Assembly (NCBI GenBank): GCA_013368315.1
Contig: JAACJM010000213.1
Span: 1-64,000, forward strand
Direction: 5' to 3'
DNA: 64,000 nucleotides
Source of the DNA: Tetrapyrgos nigripes
Lineage: Eukaryota; Basidiomycota; Agaricomycetes; Agaricales; Campanellaceae
In this document: one piece after another, positions 44,281 to 56,759 of the stretch
Numbering within the stretch: position 1 is the first letter of the stretch
How the letters are laid out: every line of letters begins with the position of its first letter
The notes under the pieces: model-generated
What the model was told of the DNA's origin: nothing
What the model saw: the letters and a program-made list of their open reading frames with translations, nothing else
Database searches by the model: none
Made by a program: the position numbers and the translations under genes

Positions 44281-46706
44281 CGCACCTCATTGCAGAAGGA
44301 TCACCGCGGAGGATAAAGGCAGTACTAGTGTTGTTTGAGCTTGAGAACTGGGCTAGTAGGTGCATCAGGAACGATAGATCGTCAGAGACTCGGAGCAGTG
44401 TTTCATGTTCGCCGAGATGTATGTAGCAGTGAGCACTGGTCAACAATCCCACGATGTCAAATTGCAAAAAGACAACGATCGCGACTGCCAGGCCAGCCTC
44501 ACAGCATAAGGTCCTCCACAGTGAACTGGACCTTTTTCTTGTACGGCTGTCCTAGTATTGATGGTGGCACACAAGGCATCTTTTTCTGCTATCTTCTTGA
44601 GGATACGGCAAAATGCAGTGCCAGCGGTCCTTCTCGCCAAGTAAGAACCCTCGGGACTCTTCTCGCCTTTCATGAACCAGGCAAGTTCTATGATTATTCC
44701 TTGTGTAACAAGTCTGACAACTTGCCTTGCGGACGGAAAGAAGTCGAATTTTCAACTACCCGCCGCTCGGACGTGAGCCTGAAATCCAAGAATGAAGAAG
44801 CTGAACTATATACTTCATTCCAGGTACATCCGGTCTCAGAATGCCTCAAGGCTCTACCTTTGACGTTCACCGCCCAGCATTATGCATATGTCCCTGACCA
44901 GACAGACCGGACAAAAAATATACGCGAAATTCTGGCCATGTGATGAAGTCTTTCGTCTGAAGGGGTTGCGGGCTCAGAAGGTAATTCACAGGTTACAGTA
45001 TACGCCCATTACAGTGCGCCAATTCCGAGCACTGACATAGTCCTTCTCAACATTACAATACTGCCGAGTCTTTTTGACAGCCCAGGCCCCGGAAATGAAC
45101 ATACCTGAGGACGATTTCCCCCACACCTCGGAATAAGCACGCTCAAATTTCAAGGCTCGCTCGCTTGTTTTCTTTGTGCAATTCGTCTAGCCACTGTGCA
45201 CGGACCAGCGAGGAAGTTCGTATTCCCGAAAAAGCGGAAGATATTTCTGCGTTTTTGATGACATCTACCGTGACTGACGCCACACATACGCGTGGTTTCC
45301 GAGGACATTATTATAATGCTTAACAAAACTTGCCATGAACTTGGTCCTGTGGTTCTATTGGCACATCCCGAGACTTATCGTTTATTTCTGTTTTTTCTTT
45401 TCCACTTGCGCTCTTTTCTCTCATATCATCAAATCCCTTGACTGTATCGCAAACCATCTAAGTGCACTACCAACTCATACGACCATCAGGATCTCAGTCT
45501 CCTGATCGGACTTACTTAACTCTGCTTTGATGATCCCTAGATGATGGATTGGTTCATTCGGTCACTCGGCTACTTTCATCAAGTTTGTTGGAAACTGGTG
45601 GCAGTTGTTGGCGTTACAACGTAGCCTAGAGAAATTTATGATATCAAAGATGTTTCTCAGTTTACGATGCCATCCTTTAAGTTGGATGTCTTGTTCTTTT
45701 TCTGTGCCTTTTGAGCTTCATCACGATGTACTGATGGTTTCCTAGTATACCCAGTCTTCAGGCTTGCAACACCATCTAGCAAACATTGCAAGTGTCCTCC
45801 GGTTCTTTGTATCATAGTAGTGATATCTGGGGAGCAGAGACGCGCCTGGAGGCGGCGGCAGTGTCATTGAATATGGATAGAATCGACTCGTCCAGCTTAG
45901 CCTGTGCCGGCCTCCACTTGTTCTTAAGTGCGGGTGTGCTAAATATCTCGATGGGATGCCAGTCCTGATGCTATCCCGGACTGATTATGATGGAACTCGG
46001 AATCGTGGCCTCAGCTAATATCCTGTACCCATAAGTGGATGCTATTCTGATCGTCTGTTTCAGTATCACCTTGGGTGGCAATGCATATTTGGAAAGATCG
46101 TTTGGGCAACCATATATGACGAATTTATGCTCGGCGCCGGAGCTACTCCATATGGCTGTTCGGCTTCAAATTGGTCCCATATGGAGTAGGCCCGGGCGAG
46201 CAAAAATGGCACTGAAAAATCCAAAATTTAAGTTTGCACAGAGATCCTTGGAAATATGCAACGCCGCCCAAGGTGTATGATTACAACTTGTCCTTGTGCC
46301 GCGATTGCGGCAGCAGTACGATCATGAAACATAGCCTCCATCCAAACAAGGCCACATCAATGACATAGTGTATATTGACAACTCGGATCTCAGAACTCAG
46401 ACAGCATTTGCGCAATGCCAAAAATTATTGCGAGAGATGGTAAGATTACATGTTGATTGGGGAGATATTCATGAGACCAAAAAAACGAACAGCCAACAAG
46501 AAAGCAATCACGAAAAAGTCAGTAAGGCCGACGCCAACACTAATCCCAATTCCACCGTCACCGTCACCAGCTGCCGACATCAGCATCCACCAACAAAACC
46601 GACAACGAATGTAGTGAAGCGAAGGAACGTAAGGACGACGCGCCGCAGCCTGCAATGCGTATATACCAAGTACAACAACAGCTATTTATACACTTCTTCA
46701 TGGACT
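44281..46706. other. Long intergenic region, possible unassigned ORF 44335-44943
   Basis: A plus-strand frame of 202 codons (44335-44943) and two minus-strand frames of 63 and 77 codons overlap near 44.3-44.7 kb. None shows a domain I recognise, so I do not call a gene, though a 202-codon frame is long for chance. From 45 to 46.4 kb I see nothing. The 3' end of FKBP12 begins at 46707. Confidence 0.35.
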
Positions 46707-47436
46707 TTAATTAATCTTCAATAGCTCGACCTCGAACTTTAACGTGGAGTTTGGGGGAATAGTGGGAGGAAAACCGCGTGCGCCATATGCCTGGATTTAG
46801 ATTTGATGCGATGGAAAGAGTATGAGAAGAGCGAGTAAGGACGAGTGATTTCCACGATAGGGGTCAAATCGATGAGAGTAAGGGGAACCACAAAACAAGG
46901 TCAGAAAACCTCGTAGGGAAGGTATATGGAAGCACGAACATAGTCTTGCGTTGCAGTGAGGACAGCCTTCTGTCCTAGAGACAGTTGAGGAACGCCTGAA
47001 AACCGCGTCAATTGCTGGATGTCAGACAATCCGTGTCCATCGATAATACGGCGACTAGCACGCACCCTCATCCCATCCCTTGATCACCTTGCCTACACCA
47101 ATCTCGGTAACAAAGGGTTCACCACTGTAGAGTTCAGAGAGACAGGAAGTCAATCGATTGACCGACGAAACCAAAAGCCCACCACATACCGATCCCGACT
47201 CGAATCAAACACAGACCCATCCAGAAGCTTCCCAACGTAGTGTATTGTCACTCTGTCTGCATCATTCCGACGGATATCAACTCGAGGCGACGCGATACCA
47301 TCCACAAATTGCACATACCGCCTTTCTTGGGGAAGTTGACATTATCACCGGGACTGAGAGTTGTAATTTCGACGCCCTTGGGGATAACGGGACATGCGTA
47401 AACGACAACAATAGGACATGAGGAGGAACATACCAT
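46707..47436 (-). CDS. FPR1: FKBP12 peptidyl-prolyl cis-trans isomerase
   Basis: Six exons (minus): 47436-47434, 47376-47319, 47256-47190, 47124-47066, 46995-46940, 46790-46707; 108 aa, exactly the usual FKBP12 length. Exon 1 is the start codon alone. The protein begins MGVEITTLSPGDNVNFPKKG and contains YVGKLLDGSVFDSSRDRGEP, VGKVIKGWDEGVPQLSLGQK and GARGFPPTIPPNSTLKFEVE, ending LLKIN. Active-site and FK506-contact residues of the family are present (Tyr, Phe, Asp, Val, Ile and Trp of the KVIKGWDEG strand). It is a cytosolic prolyl isomerase and the receptor through which FK506 inhibits calcineurin and rapamycin inhibits TOR. The last intron (46939-46791, 149 nt, donor GTTCGT) is more than twice as long as the others. 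Confidence 0.95.
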
Positions 47437-50400
47437 GATTTACCCTAGTATACCTCAGCAGACGAGTTCGTGACTGGTGGTAAAGAATGGCTGGTGCAAG
47501 ATAGCGGCACTTCCGACTTTTAAGGAACGGAGAGAGCTGATCACGATCTGATTTGGATCGCGACAATTGAGAATACCTTACACCCTTTATCGATATCGAT
47601 AATGTCTTATGATGTTCGTTAGTCCATAATTTGTGATTGTCCTCGATAGATGATCGGGCAGTATCGAGGTCATTGGGAAGGAGCTCGACGAAAGGTCGTA
47701 GATTGACATGGGGGAGGTGGACAGAGTACATCGAGTTTCTACTACAATTCAAATTCCCGTATTTACCCTCCAGGACGTCGAGCACAATCTCGTTTGTGGC
47801 ACGGAACCCGACTGATTTATTGCTTCTTTCAGATAGAATAGTCCAAAGAAGAACTTCCTGGAAAGCCTACCCCCGACTCGGACAGGCATAACTATCGTAA
47901 TCGAGATCCCTCAAGATGTGCAGATAAGCGAGTGAGGTATTTTGGACCTTCAAGCTTCCAATTGAGGCAACGAACGCTTTGCGAGGTCGGGTCGGGCTCA
48001 GGCTGTATGTCATACGTTACAGCGCGTACTGTGTTGAGAACAGACACAACCAGTGCCTACAGCCCGTACAAGTAAGATGCAATAGATTCAATGACCTGAT
48101 ATCGAGAACTTGATTAATTATGGAGAGCCTATTCAACCCTTCGCGAATTGCTTCGAAGAGTTGATAGTGGTTGATTGCGTGTGTGGTAACACCACACTAG
48201 GGAATCGTGGTTCCAGGAATATGGAGCTATTTCATTCTTCAGAAAGTAGAACTGAATCTCGGAACCCATGACCTTGGCTTTGACAGATATACGTACGAGA
48301 CTCTTGGCTTCTCACCAAAGGAGGAAGCTAGACTGCCAGAAAGGGGGGAGAAAACTCACAAGGTTTGTATTTTGCTGCGTTGTGGCGATAAAGAACATTG
48401 TCGACTGGCATCTTAACCTAGATCATATCATTTGTAGGACAAGAATTGTTTTGAAACGTCGCAATAGACTCGGAAGAGGCTGTTCCGCGAGAAAAAAGTC
48501 GTAAAATCTTCAACACGCCTATTTGCTGGCTCCGTTTGACTTTAATCCACATAATAGACTCGCTCGCCGGTACCGTGGGTCAGAACCGCTTGTATATGAT
48601 AAACAGAGGAGAAGCACCTCTCCTTATTGCGTCAGGTAGCCACTTGACATAGTACCGGCCGGAAAGAACTTGAGAAGAACCCTCGAAAGACATCTTCGTG
48701 CGGGGAATTAGAAGTTTGTGACCTTCGTGAATGGTGAGATTGTCTGAATGTGGCAACAGAGGTGAAGGTAAGTGTCATAGGGTTCGACTCGGATTTCACA
48801 ACGATCAGGTCGTATTTAATACCATTATGAAAAAACGGGGATGAGAGAGATGAAGAACAAACACCCAGTAGCATCCAGACAAATAACGCGCAGCTCTAAG
48901 AACCAGGAGATTCGCTGGGCTGGAAAGATAATTCTAGGGCACTGAACCTTGGAAATTTGCCGATATAAGGGCTGCTCGGGGTAAGAAAGTGTGTAAGTGA
49001 GGTCATCGCAGAAAGATTACATTTGGGGTAAGTTTTGCACGAGTCATGACAAGTGGACGGAGGCCCTGGGTGTGGAAGTAAGGCTCGAGGTAGCTATGTC
49101 ATGCCCAAGGTGCTCCAAGATGCTGAGAAATTCGAAGTCCACCGCTACCCTTAGATTTCGCAACTTTGAGTTGATATCTGCGACTTGTAAATTCCACCCA
49201 GTGAGATTGAGTTTGAGACAACGTGAGCCTCCACGAAGAGATGTTCTTGAATGTTCCGCAAGGACCGGACTGCAGATTCTCTCCGCTCTGGGCCTCCCAC
49301 AAGCCTCCCAGATGCTTCTGCAACGAACGCGAGTCCTATCGATGGCTTCAGCTTGGAGATTGTGGTAATACGGCCATGACGTCCTTCGCTTCCTTCTCGG
49401 TACTGTCAGTTACCTTTAGGGTTTATAGATGTCTCCTGTCGGAGTCTACTGACCATCAGGAGAAATATCAGTAAAAGGTATGTCACCGGTAAAAAGGAGA
49501 AACTCAACTTCGATGTCAGATACATGCATGACTGGCCCACAGGCCACCGTATGGATTAGAGGGTTCTGCTGTATTGTCCCGATGGCTTCCAATCGAAAGG
49601 GTTCAAACTGTCATCGCGGATTGATGCCAATGGACAAATCTAGAGCCAGAAAGATACTACACGTCCATCTCCGTGGGTAGTAGCGTCATCAGTGACAAGT
49701 CACGATAAACCCACCATCGCCAGCCTGATTGTGGATTTGATTGAGATGAGGGTCCCAATGCGTATAGTTGTTTGAAGTTTTCAAAAGGGACGAACTGTGG
49801 TGCAAAAGGACTTCTAAGCTGCCGAGCAGCGCAGTGGTGATAGTCGAAAAGAAAGCGAAAAAACGACAACGTGACCGCTCCAGGTTTGAGACGCCGCAGA
49901 CGCGCAGACGCGGCGATGGCGGACCGTGTCAAAGCTTCATCCTTATCCGAACTTCTTCCGAGCATCGTCCCAGATCGCATCCTTTGTTCCCCGTCCTGTG
50001 ATCTATTTTTCTTCATTTTCCCGACGTCTCTTCCTTTCGTTGTGGTAGTTACTTAGGCAGTTGATAGCAATCCCGTTGGTGAAGCTAGCTTGAAGCCTAA
50101 AACCTTGGTCTGCCAGGATGATGTTTTTATTTACGGGATCCCGCCGGAGTTTGATTCTCAGCGAGCAGTTGAAATATGTCAGACTCTACAGGGTTTCAAG
50201 AATAGAAATTAAATGGAGAGCATATATGATATAACCTTTTTGCTCTGCAGATCGATGAACGCCCCGGATATGTGCCAGTCATCTTCTATCATGATCATTT
50301 GGGGTATTAATGCGGCATGATATCATGACAACTTCCTATGTAACCATTCTGAGTGAAGTGCTGGGCGATACGAAGTTACTAAAGGAGAACGTGTAGTAAT

Positions 50401-51141
50401 GGTTTACAATTTCTTCGTAAAAGAACTCCAGTCGAGCTTACAACCATCAACTATTTTTGTGATCGTCGTTTCTGTCTGTTTACGAGAGACTAAACTTATC
50501 TATGATTTGTAAGAGGTAACTATATTTTATTGTTGAGAAAGTGAAAGCAGCGCCATGGAGAACTGCGGTCCAGTTCCGGCTGACCGCTAGTGAACGATCA
50601 ACGTTGAGGCAGATTTATAGCATGAAAGCCACTATTTGGGCGGGGAAGCTGTTGGCCATGAAGCTTGACTCCCGGTGCTTTTGATCAAGTCGGAAGGTAT
50701 GTTGTGGCTCCGGTCAAAGAAAAGTGAATACCCTTGCGTGAATCTTTCCCAAGTCGTCGCTCCAAATATAGATCAGCCAATTTCTGCTACAATATTAGCG
50801 ACGAATCTAGGATGAGTGACTCGATACTGAATCGTAAGTAAATCGGCCGAATTCTCGGGCTGATGCTACATTTAACGAGTGTTGAAGTAGCCACATCATT
50901 GTGAGGTAAATGACCTGGCTGCGGTTTCACATATACATGCTGATGCTTGGAGCCTTTGCCTTTGATGACCCAAGCACGGAAACGGGGACGGGTTCTCATA
51001 TGTGGCCATGTATATTAAGTGTTTTATACTCGTACGCCCGCGTCCGCCGGTCGCAATGCTTTTGTACTCAGGCAGGAACTATAAGACGTTTTGAACGTAG
51101 GATGGCACGTACTACTATCACTGTCACTTTCATTTCCCTGA
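47437..51141. other. Long region without a confident gene; coding-like relics
   Basis: No complete gene found. On the minus strand near 47.85-47.56 kb a frame reads SNKSVGFRATNEIVLDVLEG and MYSVHLPHVNLRPFVELLPN, which looks coding but matches no family I know. On the minus strand, 50.0-49.45 kb has pieces such as THWDPHLNQIHNQAGDGGFI and HVSDIEVEFLLFTGDIP in different frames with stops between, suggesting an old pseudogene. A GGTTCGACTCGG string at 48781 mimics a tRNA B-box but has no tRNA around it. The rest is featureless. Confidence 0.35.
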
Positions 51142-52871
51142 ATGAGCCACATCGAATCCAAAAAACTTCGGATCGCTATCATGTGAGTACTCTGAGTGCA
51201 GCTTTCCTTCATGAAATTAATGGTACTCACGCACACTGGTCCAGAGGTGGCGGTCTTGGAGGACTAACTTGCGCTTGTGCTCTCCGGAACACCACTAATC
51301 TCGACATCGATCTGTATGAAGCCGCCGATGAGATTGCGGAAGTAGGCGCCGGTGTCACTGTGTGGCCACGAACATGGAAATTGCTGAGGTCCATGGGGAT
51401 AGAACAGAACATGATCGATGTTCTGAAAGACAAGCCAACGGAGGAGCCAAGTCTGTACAGTTCAAAATGCTTTTTCCTTTGCGCATACTAATTTTGACGT
51501 AGAGTTGGCATTCACCTTTCGGAAAAGCGATCAACCGAATGGAATTACGTTCAAAAGAATGCTGAGTTATGGTGAGCAAAAGGCTGCGGCAGGACTGAAT
51601 ATCGACATACTCAACTTTGTGGCATACAGGAGGTGTTGCAACCTTCCATCGTGCAGATGTTCAACAAGCCCTATTGAAAGAAGTGCCACCATTCTGCAAG
51701 ATCCATCTATCTCACCGTCTTGGCAGCATCTATGAAGAGGAGGACTGCGTCAACCTACACTTCTTGAATGGTAATACAGCAACTTGCGATCTACTAATAG
51801 GTGCAGATGGTATCAAATCCGTTGTCCGACAGCATCTACATGCGCTTCCCAATAATGGTATCACTTACACTGGTACGGTGGCATTTCGAGGGTTGATCCC
51901 GGTGGAGAAATTGCCGACGACGTATTCGGATAATCGACAGCGAGATGATTCTGTCATAGTAAGTGAGCTAGCTCCAGATTGGCACACCGTCTTACTTTCC
52001 AGTGCCTTGATGCGTCAAGTATTGTGGTGATTCCAAGGTGAGCCTCTTCGTTGCACAGGGATGGCAGAATCTGACCAGAAAAGCAGTACATCGTAAGATA
52101 CCCTGTGAGCAAGGGGCGTCTCATCAACGTTGGAGCTTTCTGTACGAGGTTATCGGACGTGGAGAAGACATTTGAAGGGCCAACGGTCAGAGATGCTACG
52201 CAAGAAGAGATGCAACGGGAGTTTGTTGGATGGGAACCCGAAGTTATAAGTCTGCTGAAAGTGAGTGACTGAACGGAAGACCAAAAGCATCAGACTCACT
52301 TTGCTCATCAAGTGTATTGACAAACCGACATGCTGGGCTATACAGGATCTGAAGCCATTAGACTCGTACATTTCAAACCGAATCGTCGTGATTGGTGATG
52401 CTGTGAGTGATTCCAGGCCCGCATTTCTGAGCGGTGTATGCTGCTAACCGATCATGCAGGCCCATGCCATGACACCACATTTTGGAATAGGAGCTGGCCA
52501 AGCAATGGAGGTGAGCATCATCAAAAATTTTGCGGATGATGCAACATTGACGCGTTGTTCAGGACGCCTATGTCCTTGGTGGCCTCCTGTGCAAGTTGAC
52601 CTGCAGTGAAGATGTAGGAGCATTACTCAAGATTTACGACGATATCCGAAGGCCATTCACTAATCGAGTGCTCCAAAATTCCCGACAGCAGGGGTTATTT
52701 TACCAGTTTAATATGCCAGGTTTTCGGGAGCTTGTAGGGAATACGACTCCGGAGCATTTGGCAACTTTAGGAGATATCCTCACCAAACGGTGGTCTTTTG
52801 CGTGGAACGAAACAGCAGAAAACGATCACCAGACGGCGATGAGCATGCTGAAGACTAGAGTTAAGTTATAG
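51142..52871 (+). CDS. FAD-dependent monooxygenase, salicylate hydroxylase-like
   Basis: Nine exons: 51142-51182, 51245-51450, 51503-51571, 51630-51958, 52020-52037, 52087-52260, 52313-52402, 52460-52510, 52563-52871 (428 aa). Group A flavoprotein hydroxylase motifs: GxGxxG dinucleotide fold (LRIAIIGGGLGGLTCACALR, 9 on), DG motif (LLIGADGIKSVVRQHL, about 161) and GD motif with FAD contacts (VVIGDAAHAMTPHFGIGAGQ, about 303). Family markers AFTFRKSDQPNGITF and YPVSKGRLINVGAF place it with salicylate- and 6-hydroxynicotinate-monooxygenase-like enzymes. It should hydroxylate, possibly with decarboxylation, an aromatic acid using NAD(P)H and O2. The 18-nt exon (YCGDSK) is inferred; skipping it would also keep frame. 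Position 8 kb from an organic-acid-type MFS permease is suggestive only. Confidence 0.9.
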
Positions 52872-54882
52872 TCGACTTACCCTTTCACTCATGTACAAGT
52901 ACTGTAATTTGGCCAGCGGCTGGACATAATACCCTGATTGCCACGATCTTCGAGTCGGTCCGAAAGACGCCAGGTTGTTCTGAAGAGACCTCGGCGAAGC
53001 CTCAAGCTGAAAGGTTCAAACGAGAAATTATTTGGGCCAGGCTCAGGTGTCATAAGATATATCAGACGCGGTTAGCGGAGAATCAACTTCTGTGTCGGAG
53101 TCGGGAAGCACCTGTAACGTGGGCGTGGCTCTGTTTTTTGGACTGCCCGAACTTGCTTCATCATTCACTCCAGGTCTTCAGATTCCTTGTGTTGCCCGGT
53201 CCGGAAGATCTTGGCTCTCCAACGAACCGTCACCTTGATTAGGAAACCGGAACATAGTGGAAGCGCCAAATCAACCCACTCGCCCCGCGGGAACATCATT
53301 TCGGCTAACCTCGGGATACAGTAGTCTCTCGTAGACAGACAGTACTTAATAACGATCATTAGAAATGATGTATTAGCAGTCTGTTAATAACCTCGGGTGC
53401 TTTTTGGGACTCGCTTTTTTCAATAGATTTGATTAATTGCATAATCTTCACACGGACCTTTCGGGAAGGTAATGCAGTTTTTGCTCAACTGCCCCGACAA
53501 CACTGCTGCTTCATTCCGTTATATTTCGTTGTTTAAAAGCTACATACACGGTATTTCAAGCATTCTCGGTATTCTAGAGTCCTCAGAACCACCGAAAACG
53601 ACCCACGTATAAGGGAAATTGACCGCGGGAAGATTACGAAAGAATAAATCTTTGTAATCCAAATCCCAGTCCCAAGGCTCTCGATCGCAAATCGATAGAC
53701 TATAGGGATACCGGTAATAATAGGAATCCGGAATCCGGTGCTTATTCGTTAATGAGGATCGCAAGCGTCTCTTCCTCTCTTTCCTCAATCTACCTATCCT
53801 TTACGTTTCTACACAGTATTTGGTATCTATGCCAACAAGAAAAAAAGATCCTGCTACTTCGCCCGCCTCCTTTACCATTGACAACCAGGAAATTACTACA
53901 TGGATAGACGACCATCTACTCAATTGATAAAGAGGCCCCGGTAACAAGAAGGGTAAGAGTACAGGGCAATCGTAAAGTATGATGTACTATTCGTAGGACC
54001 CAGAAGTGATAGGAAAAATGTCGATGAATTAAAACTTCCTCAAATCTTTACCGTTGTTCGAAAAAATTTGCACACTTCAAGTCTGTGATATCAACCTTCA
54101 GATAATCAAACTTAGAGGGTTTTCCGAGGGATGTGGATACAAGCCGTTGAGGGCCGACGAGGGACTCGGACGTTTTGTGACGACGTATTGGCGTCCTTAT
54201 AAAAAAGGTGCTGAGCGGAGTTTGAAGCAACTTTTCTATCACTTCTAGATCTATCTCGAATTTTGACCCAGGAAAAGGCTGGATACGAATAAGAGCAGTC
54301 TTAAGGACTGCCACCATATGAAGCTTCACATAATTTTGTTAACAGCATAGCTTCGAAAGCCTTTCACTTCTGTCACGTTCGCGGAAGCACTTGGAAGCAT
54401 GTTTTCAGCGTCTGGCAAAACTGTTCCCTCACAAATAACAAATGCAACTGCATAGCAATGCAGAGAGTATATAGAAGAGACTACTGTTCAAATTTTATCA
54501 AGGGAGAGGAAGGCGTAAAGGCACAATGGACAAAGTTTCTCGAAATCTATTACTTCTGTACCCCGGTTTTGTCTCATCAATACTTAACGGTGCTCGAAAT
54601 TCTAACGCCGCCACTGGTAGTATGCCAAGGTTAGCCGAAATGATGTTCCCGAGCCTGTGGGTTGATTTCTGAGTTCTCCCCTGGTGGAAGCAGTCTGGGT
54701 TCTGAACCGGTTCATTTTTGAAGTCCACGTTGTAGTGGATCGTATGGATCATCGCTCGTATTGGTACCGGTTCAATAATTCTCAAGGACAAGATAAAAAT
54801 CCCTTGCACGCATGTAGAAGATTTAGCGTTCTACTTCTTCATCCCTCTCTGCTTTAGCTAGCTTCAAGTTGAGGCTTGGGCC
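52872..54882. other. Intergenic region, nothing recognised
   Basis: Two kilobases with only ORFs under 105 codons and no recognisable domain, RNA or repeat. The right end holds the promoter of the DUF6534 gene. Confidence 0.45.
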
Positions 54883-56682
54883 ATGCCCGAATTCAATGTC
54901 AAACTTTCGTGCGTTGTCGATTTCTCTCAAAAAGATTCACGCTCATGATGATCCACTTCTGCTTATCATAATAGATTCGGGCCTATGCTCATTGGCGTCT
55001 TCTTCAACATGATCCTGTACGGAGTGAGTTTCAGCTATCGTATCCGTGACTATTGTTCCGTACTGATCCAGTAGCATAGATACTAATCGTGCAAGTGAGT
55101 CCTAGAGTCAGAACACAAGAAGTTATGCTTACACTGGACGAAACAAGACGTATACCTACTATCAGACCTACCGAAAGTATGACTACCATTCCCTCATTCG
55201 ATCGCGTCAATTGTTGATATGCTATGTGCAGCGACGCTCTGTGGACAAGAGTCTTCGTAAGTTTCCCTTACTTGAAATTTTAAATGAGGCTCAAGAGAGT
55301 CACACAGGTGGGGTATCTGTTTGTTTTAGAGACTGCCAACAGTGCATTCGACATGGCGATGATGTGGCAGCCTCTGATAGAGGGTTTTGGTGAGCTCCTT
55401 GTCAAATTTACGTCCACACCTGGAAGTAAATTGTGAATTTAGGCACTGCAGACGCGGTCAAGAAGTTTCCTACTTGTGAGTGTCATAAATCTTAACGAAA
55501 CAGCTCACTAAAGTACGGTCCCAGTGTTTGCGACAGGTAAGCTATCAACCATCTGGCCGAATCACTGTTCTGACCAGTGTATCTCACATTCCTGAAGAGC
55601 CCATTGTCATGGTCAGAAAGAACTCGTTTCGCTGGTATCTCAGGCTTACGGTGTCACCATCAGGTTCTCGTTTCCACTCCGATTCAGTGCTTCTTTGCAT
55701 GGCGTATTCAGAGAATCACACAGTCGAACTGGATCCCAGCCCTCATTTCAGTGTTATCAGTAGCCTCAATGGGTACATCTTTTCTTCTGTTTTTGTTCCC
55801 ACCCACTCATAAACCTTAGCTGGCGGTATCTGGACCGGTGTCAGAATCTTCATCATAAAGTTTTTCGCCCGAAAACCCGAACTTCACGAATCTGCCCTCT
55901 TGTGGTTCCTTACCTCTTGTGTAGCAGACGTTCTCATCACTGGTACACTAGTTCGAAGTTTGGTGCGCTCCGCGAGTCCATCACTTGTTGAACGTCGTAC
56001 TGAATGCCATTCTCTCAGTCTCAGCGCAAGACCGGATTTGTGGTCACCGATTCAGTCATTGATAAAATCATTAGTCGTGAGCATTTACTTAGAGATATTC
56101 CAAAGAAATGTGTTCATCCCTTCATACCACCTTCAGTAACGGTGCGAACGGGAATGATAACGTAGGTCCTCCTCAAGATGAGCATTGGAAGCGTTCATTA
56201 AGGAGTCTCTGACAGTGCGATCTGTGCTATTGGAGATGTGGTTTTCTTCATGACCCTGCCTGTAAGTCTTTGCACACAAGATAAGACAATGTTAACGAAG
56301 GTCTATTTGCAGCGAACCGCCTTGTACGTACGGTTCTTTCACAGACTGTAACCTTCCGTAATTCTCTAAATCTCCAGAAATTTCCTCTGGGACCTCGCAC
56401 TTTCAAAACTTTACTGCAATTGTACGCATGTTCACAATTTGATGTCCACCTCCGTCTGACTAGAGATTGGCAGGTTTGTTGTCAACCTTAAATGCACGCG
56501 CCAGTCTGAATCACCAGCCCAGCGGAAACCTGTCTTCGGGACAGAATCGAAATGTTCAGGTAGATCTTGGTAGTGGTAATAGAAGACAGGTGAACTTGCT
56601 TCTCTACTCAGACCGCGGCGTTTTTACTGACACGCAGTCATCAAATAGGCAGACCGTTTCGCAGAATCTGCACGGACCGTGA
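54883..56682 (+). CDS. DUF6534 multi-pass membrane protein
   Basis: Sixteen proposed exons totalling 912 nt (303 aa): 54883-54908, 54975-55023, 55080-55094, 55148-55176, 55232-55256, 55332-55389, 55443-55475, 55525-55536, 55644-55772, 55820-55962, 56019-56076, 56137-56161, 56216-56261, 56313-56323, 56378-56421, 56474-56682. The joined protein follows the Agaricomycete DUF6534 pattern: FGPMLIGVFFNMILYGILIV, TYTYYQTYR, TANSAFDMAMMWQPLIEGFG, VLVSTPIQCFFAWRI, WFLTSCVADVLITGTLV, KTGFVVTDSVIDKII, VRTGMIT, AICAIGDVVFFMTLP and LSTLNARASLN. Seven membrane helices are likely. Function of the family is unknown. The family match and 3' exons are firm. The acceptor before TANSAFD (after AGAG) drops an expected Glu and may be off by a codon; exons of 11-15 nt are inferred from family sequence. 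Confidence 0.83.
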
Positions 56683-56725
56683 GAACCTGAGCGCTCTGGA
56701 AGCATGTGTCTCTAATTCAGAAATT

Positions 56726-56759
56726 TTCTTCTTCTTCTTCTTCTTCTTCTTCTTCTTCC
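56726..56759. repeat. (TTC)n microsatellite
   Basis: About eleven uninterrupted TTC units, 45 bp downstream of the DUF6534 stop codon. Confidence 0.9.

Noticed and set aside
44335..44943. 202-codon plus-strand ORF
   Set aside because: Long for chance but no domain, no splice context and composition typical of non-coding frames; needs RNA evidence.
47345..47785. 146-codon minus-strand ORF overlapping the FKBP12 start
   Set aside because: It reads through the one-codon exon and first intron of FKBP12 in another frame; only its distal part looks coding and matches nothing known.
48775..48800. tRNA-like B-box GGTTCGACTCGG
   Set aside because: Flanking bases do not form a T-arm stem and no A-box or acceptor stem is present.
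50910..51491. Longer upstream start for the FAD monooxygenase
   Set aside because: The upstream part of this ORF has no family similarity; splicing from MSHIESKKLRIAII at 51142 gives the expected N-terminus.
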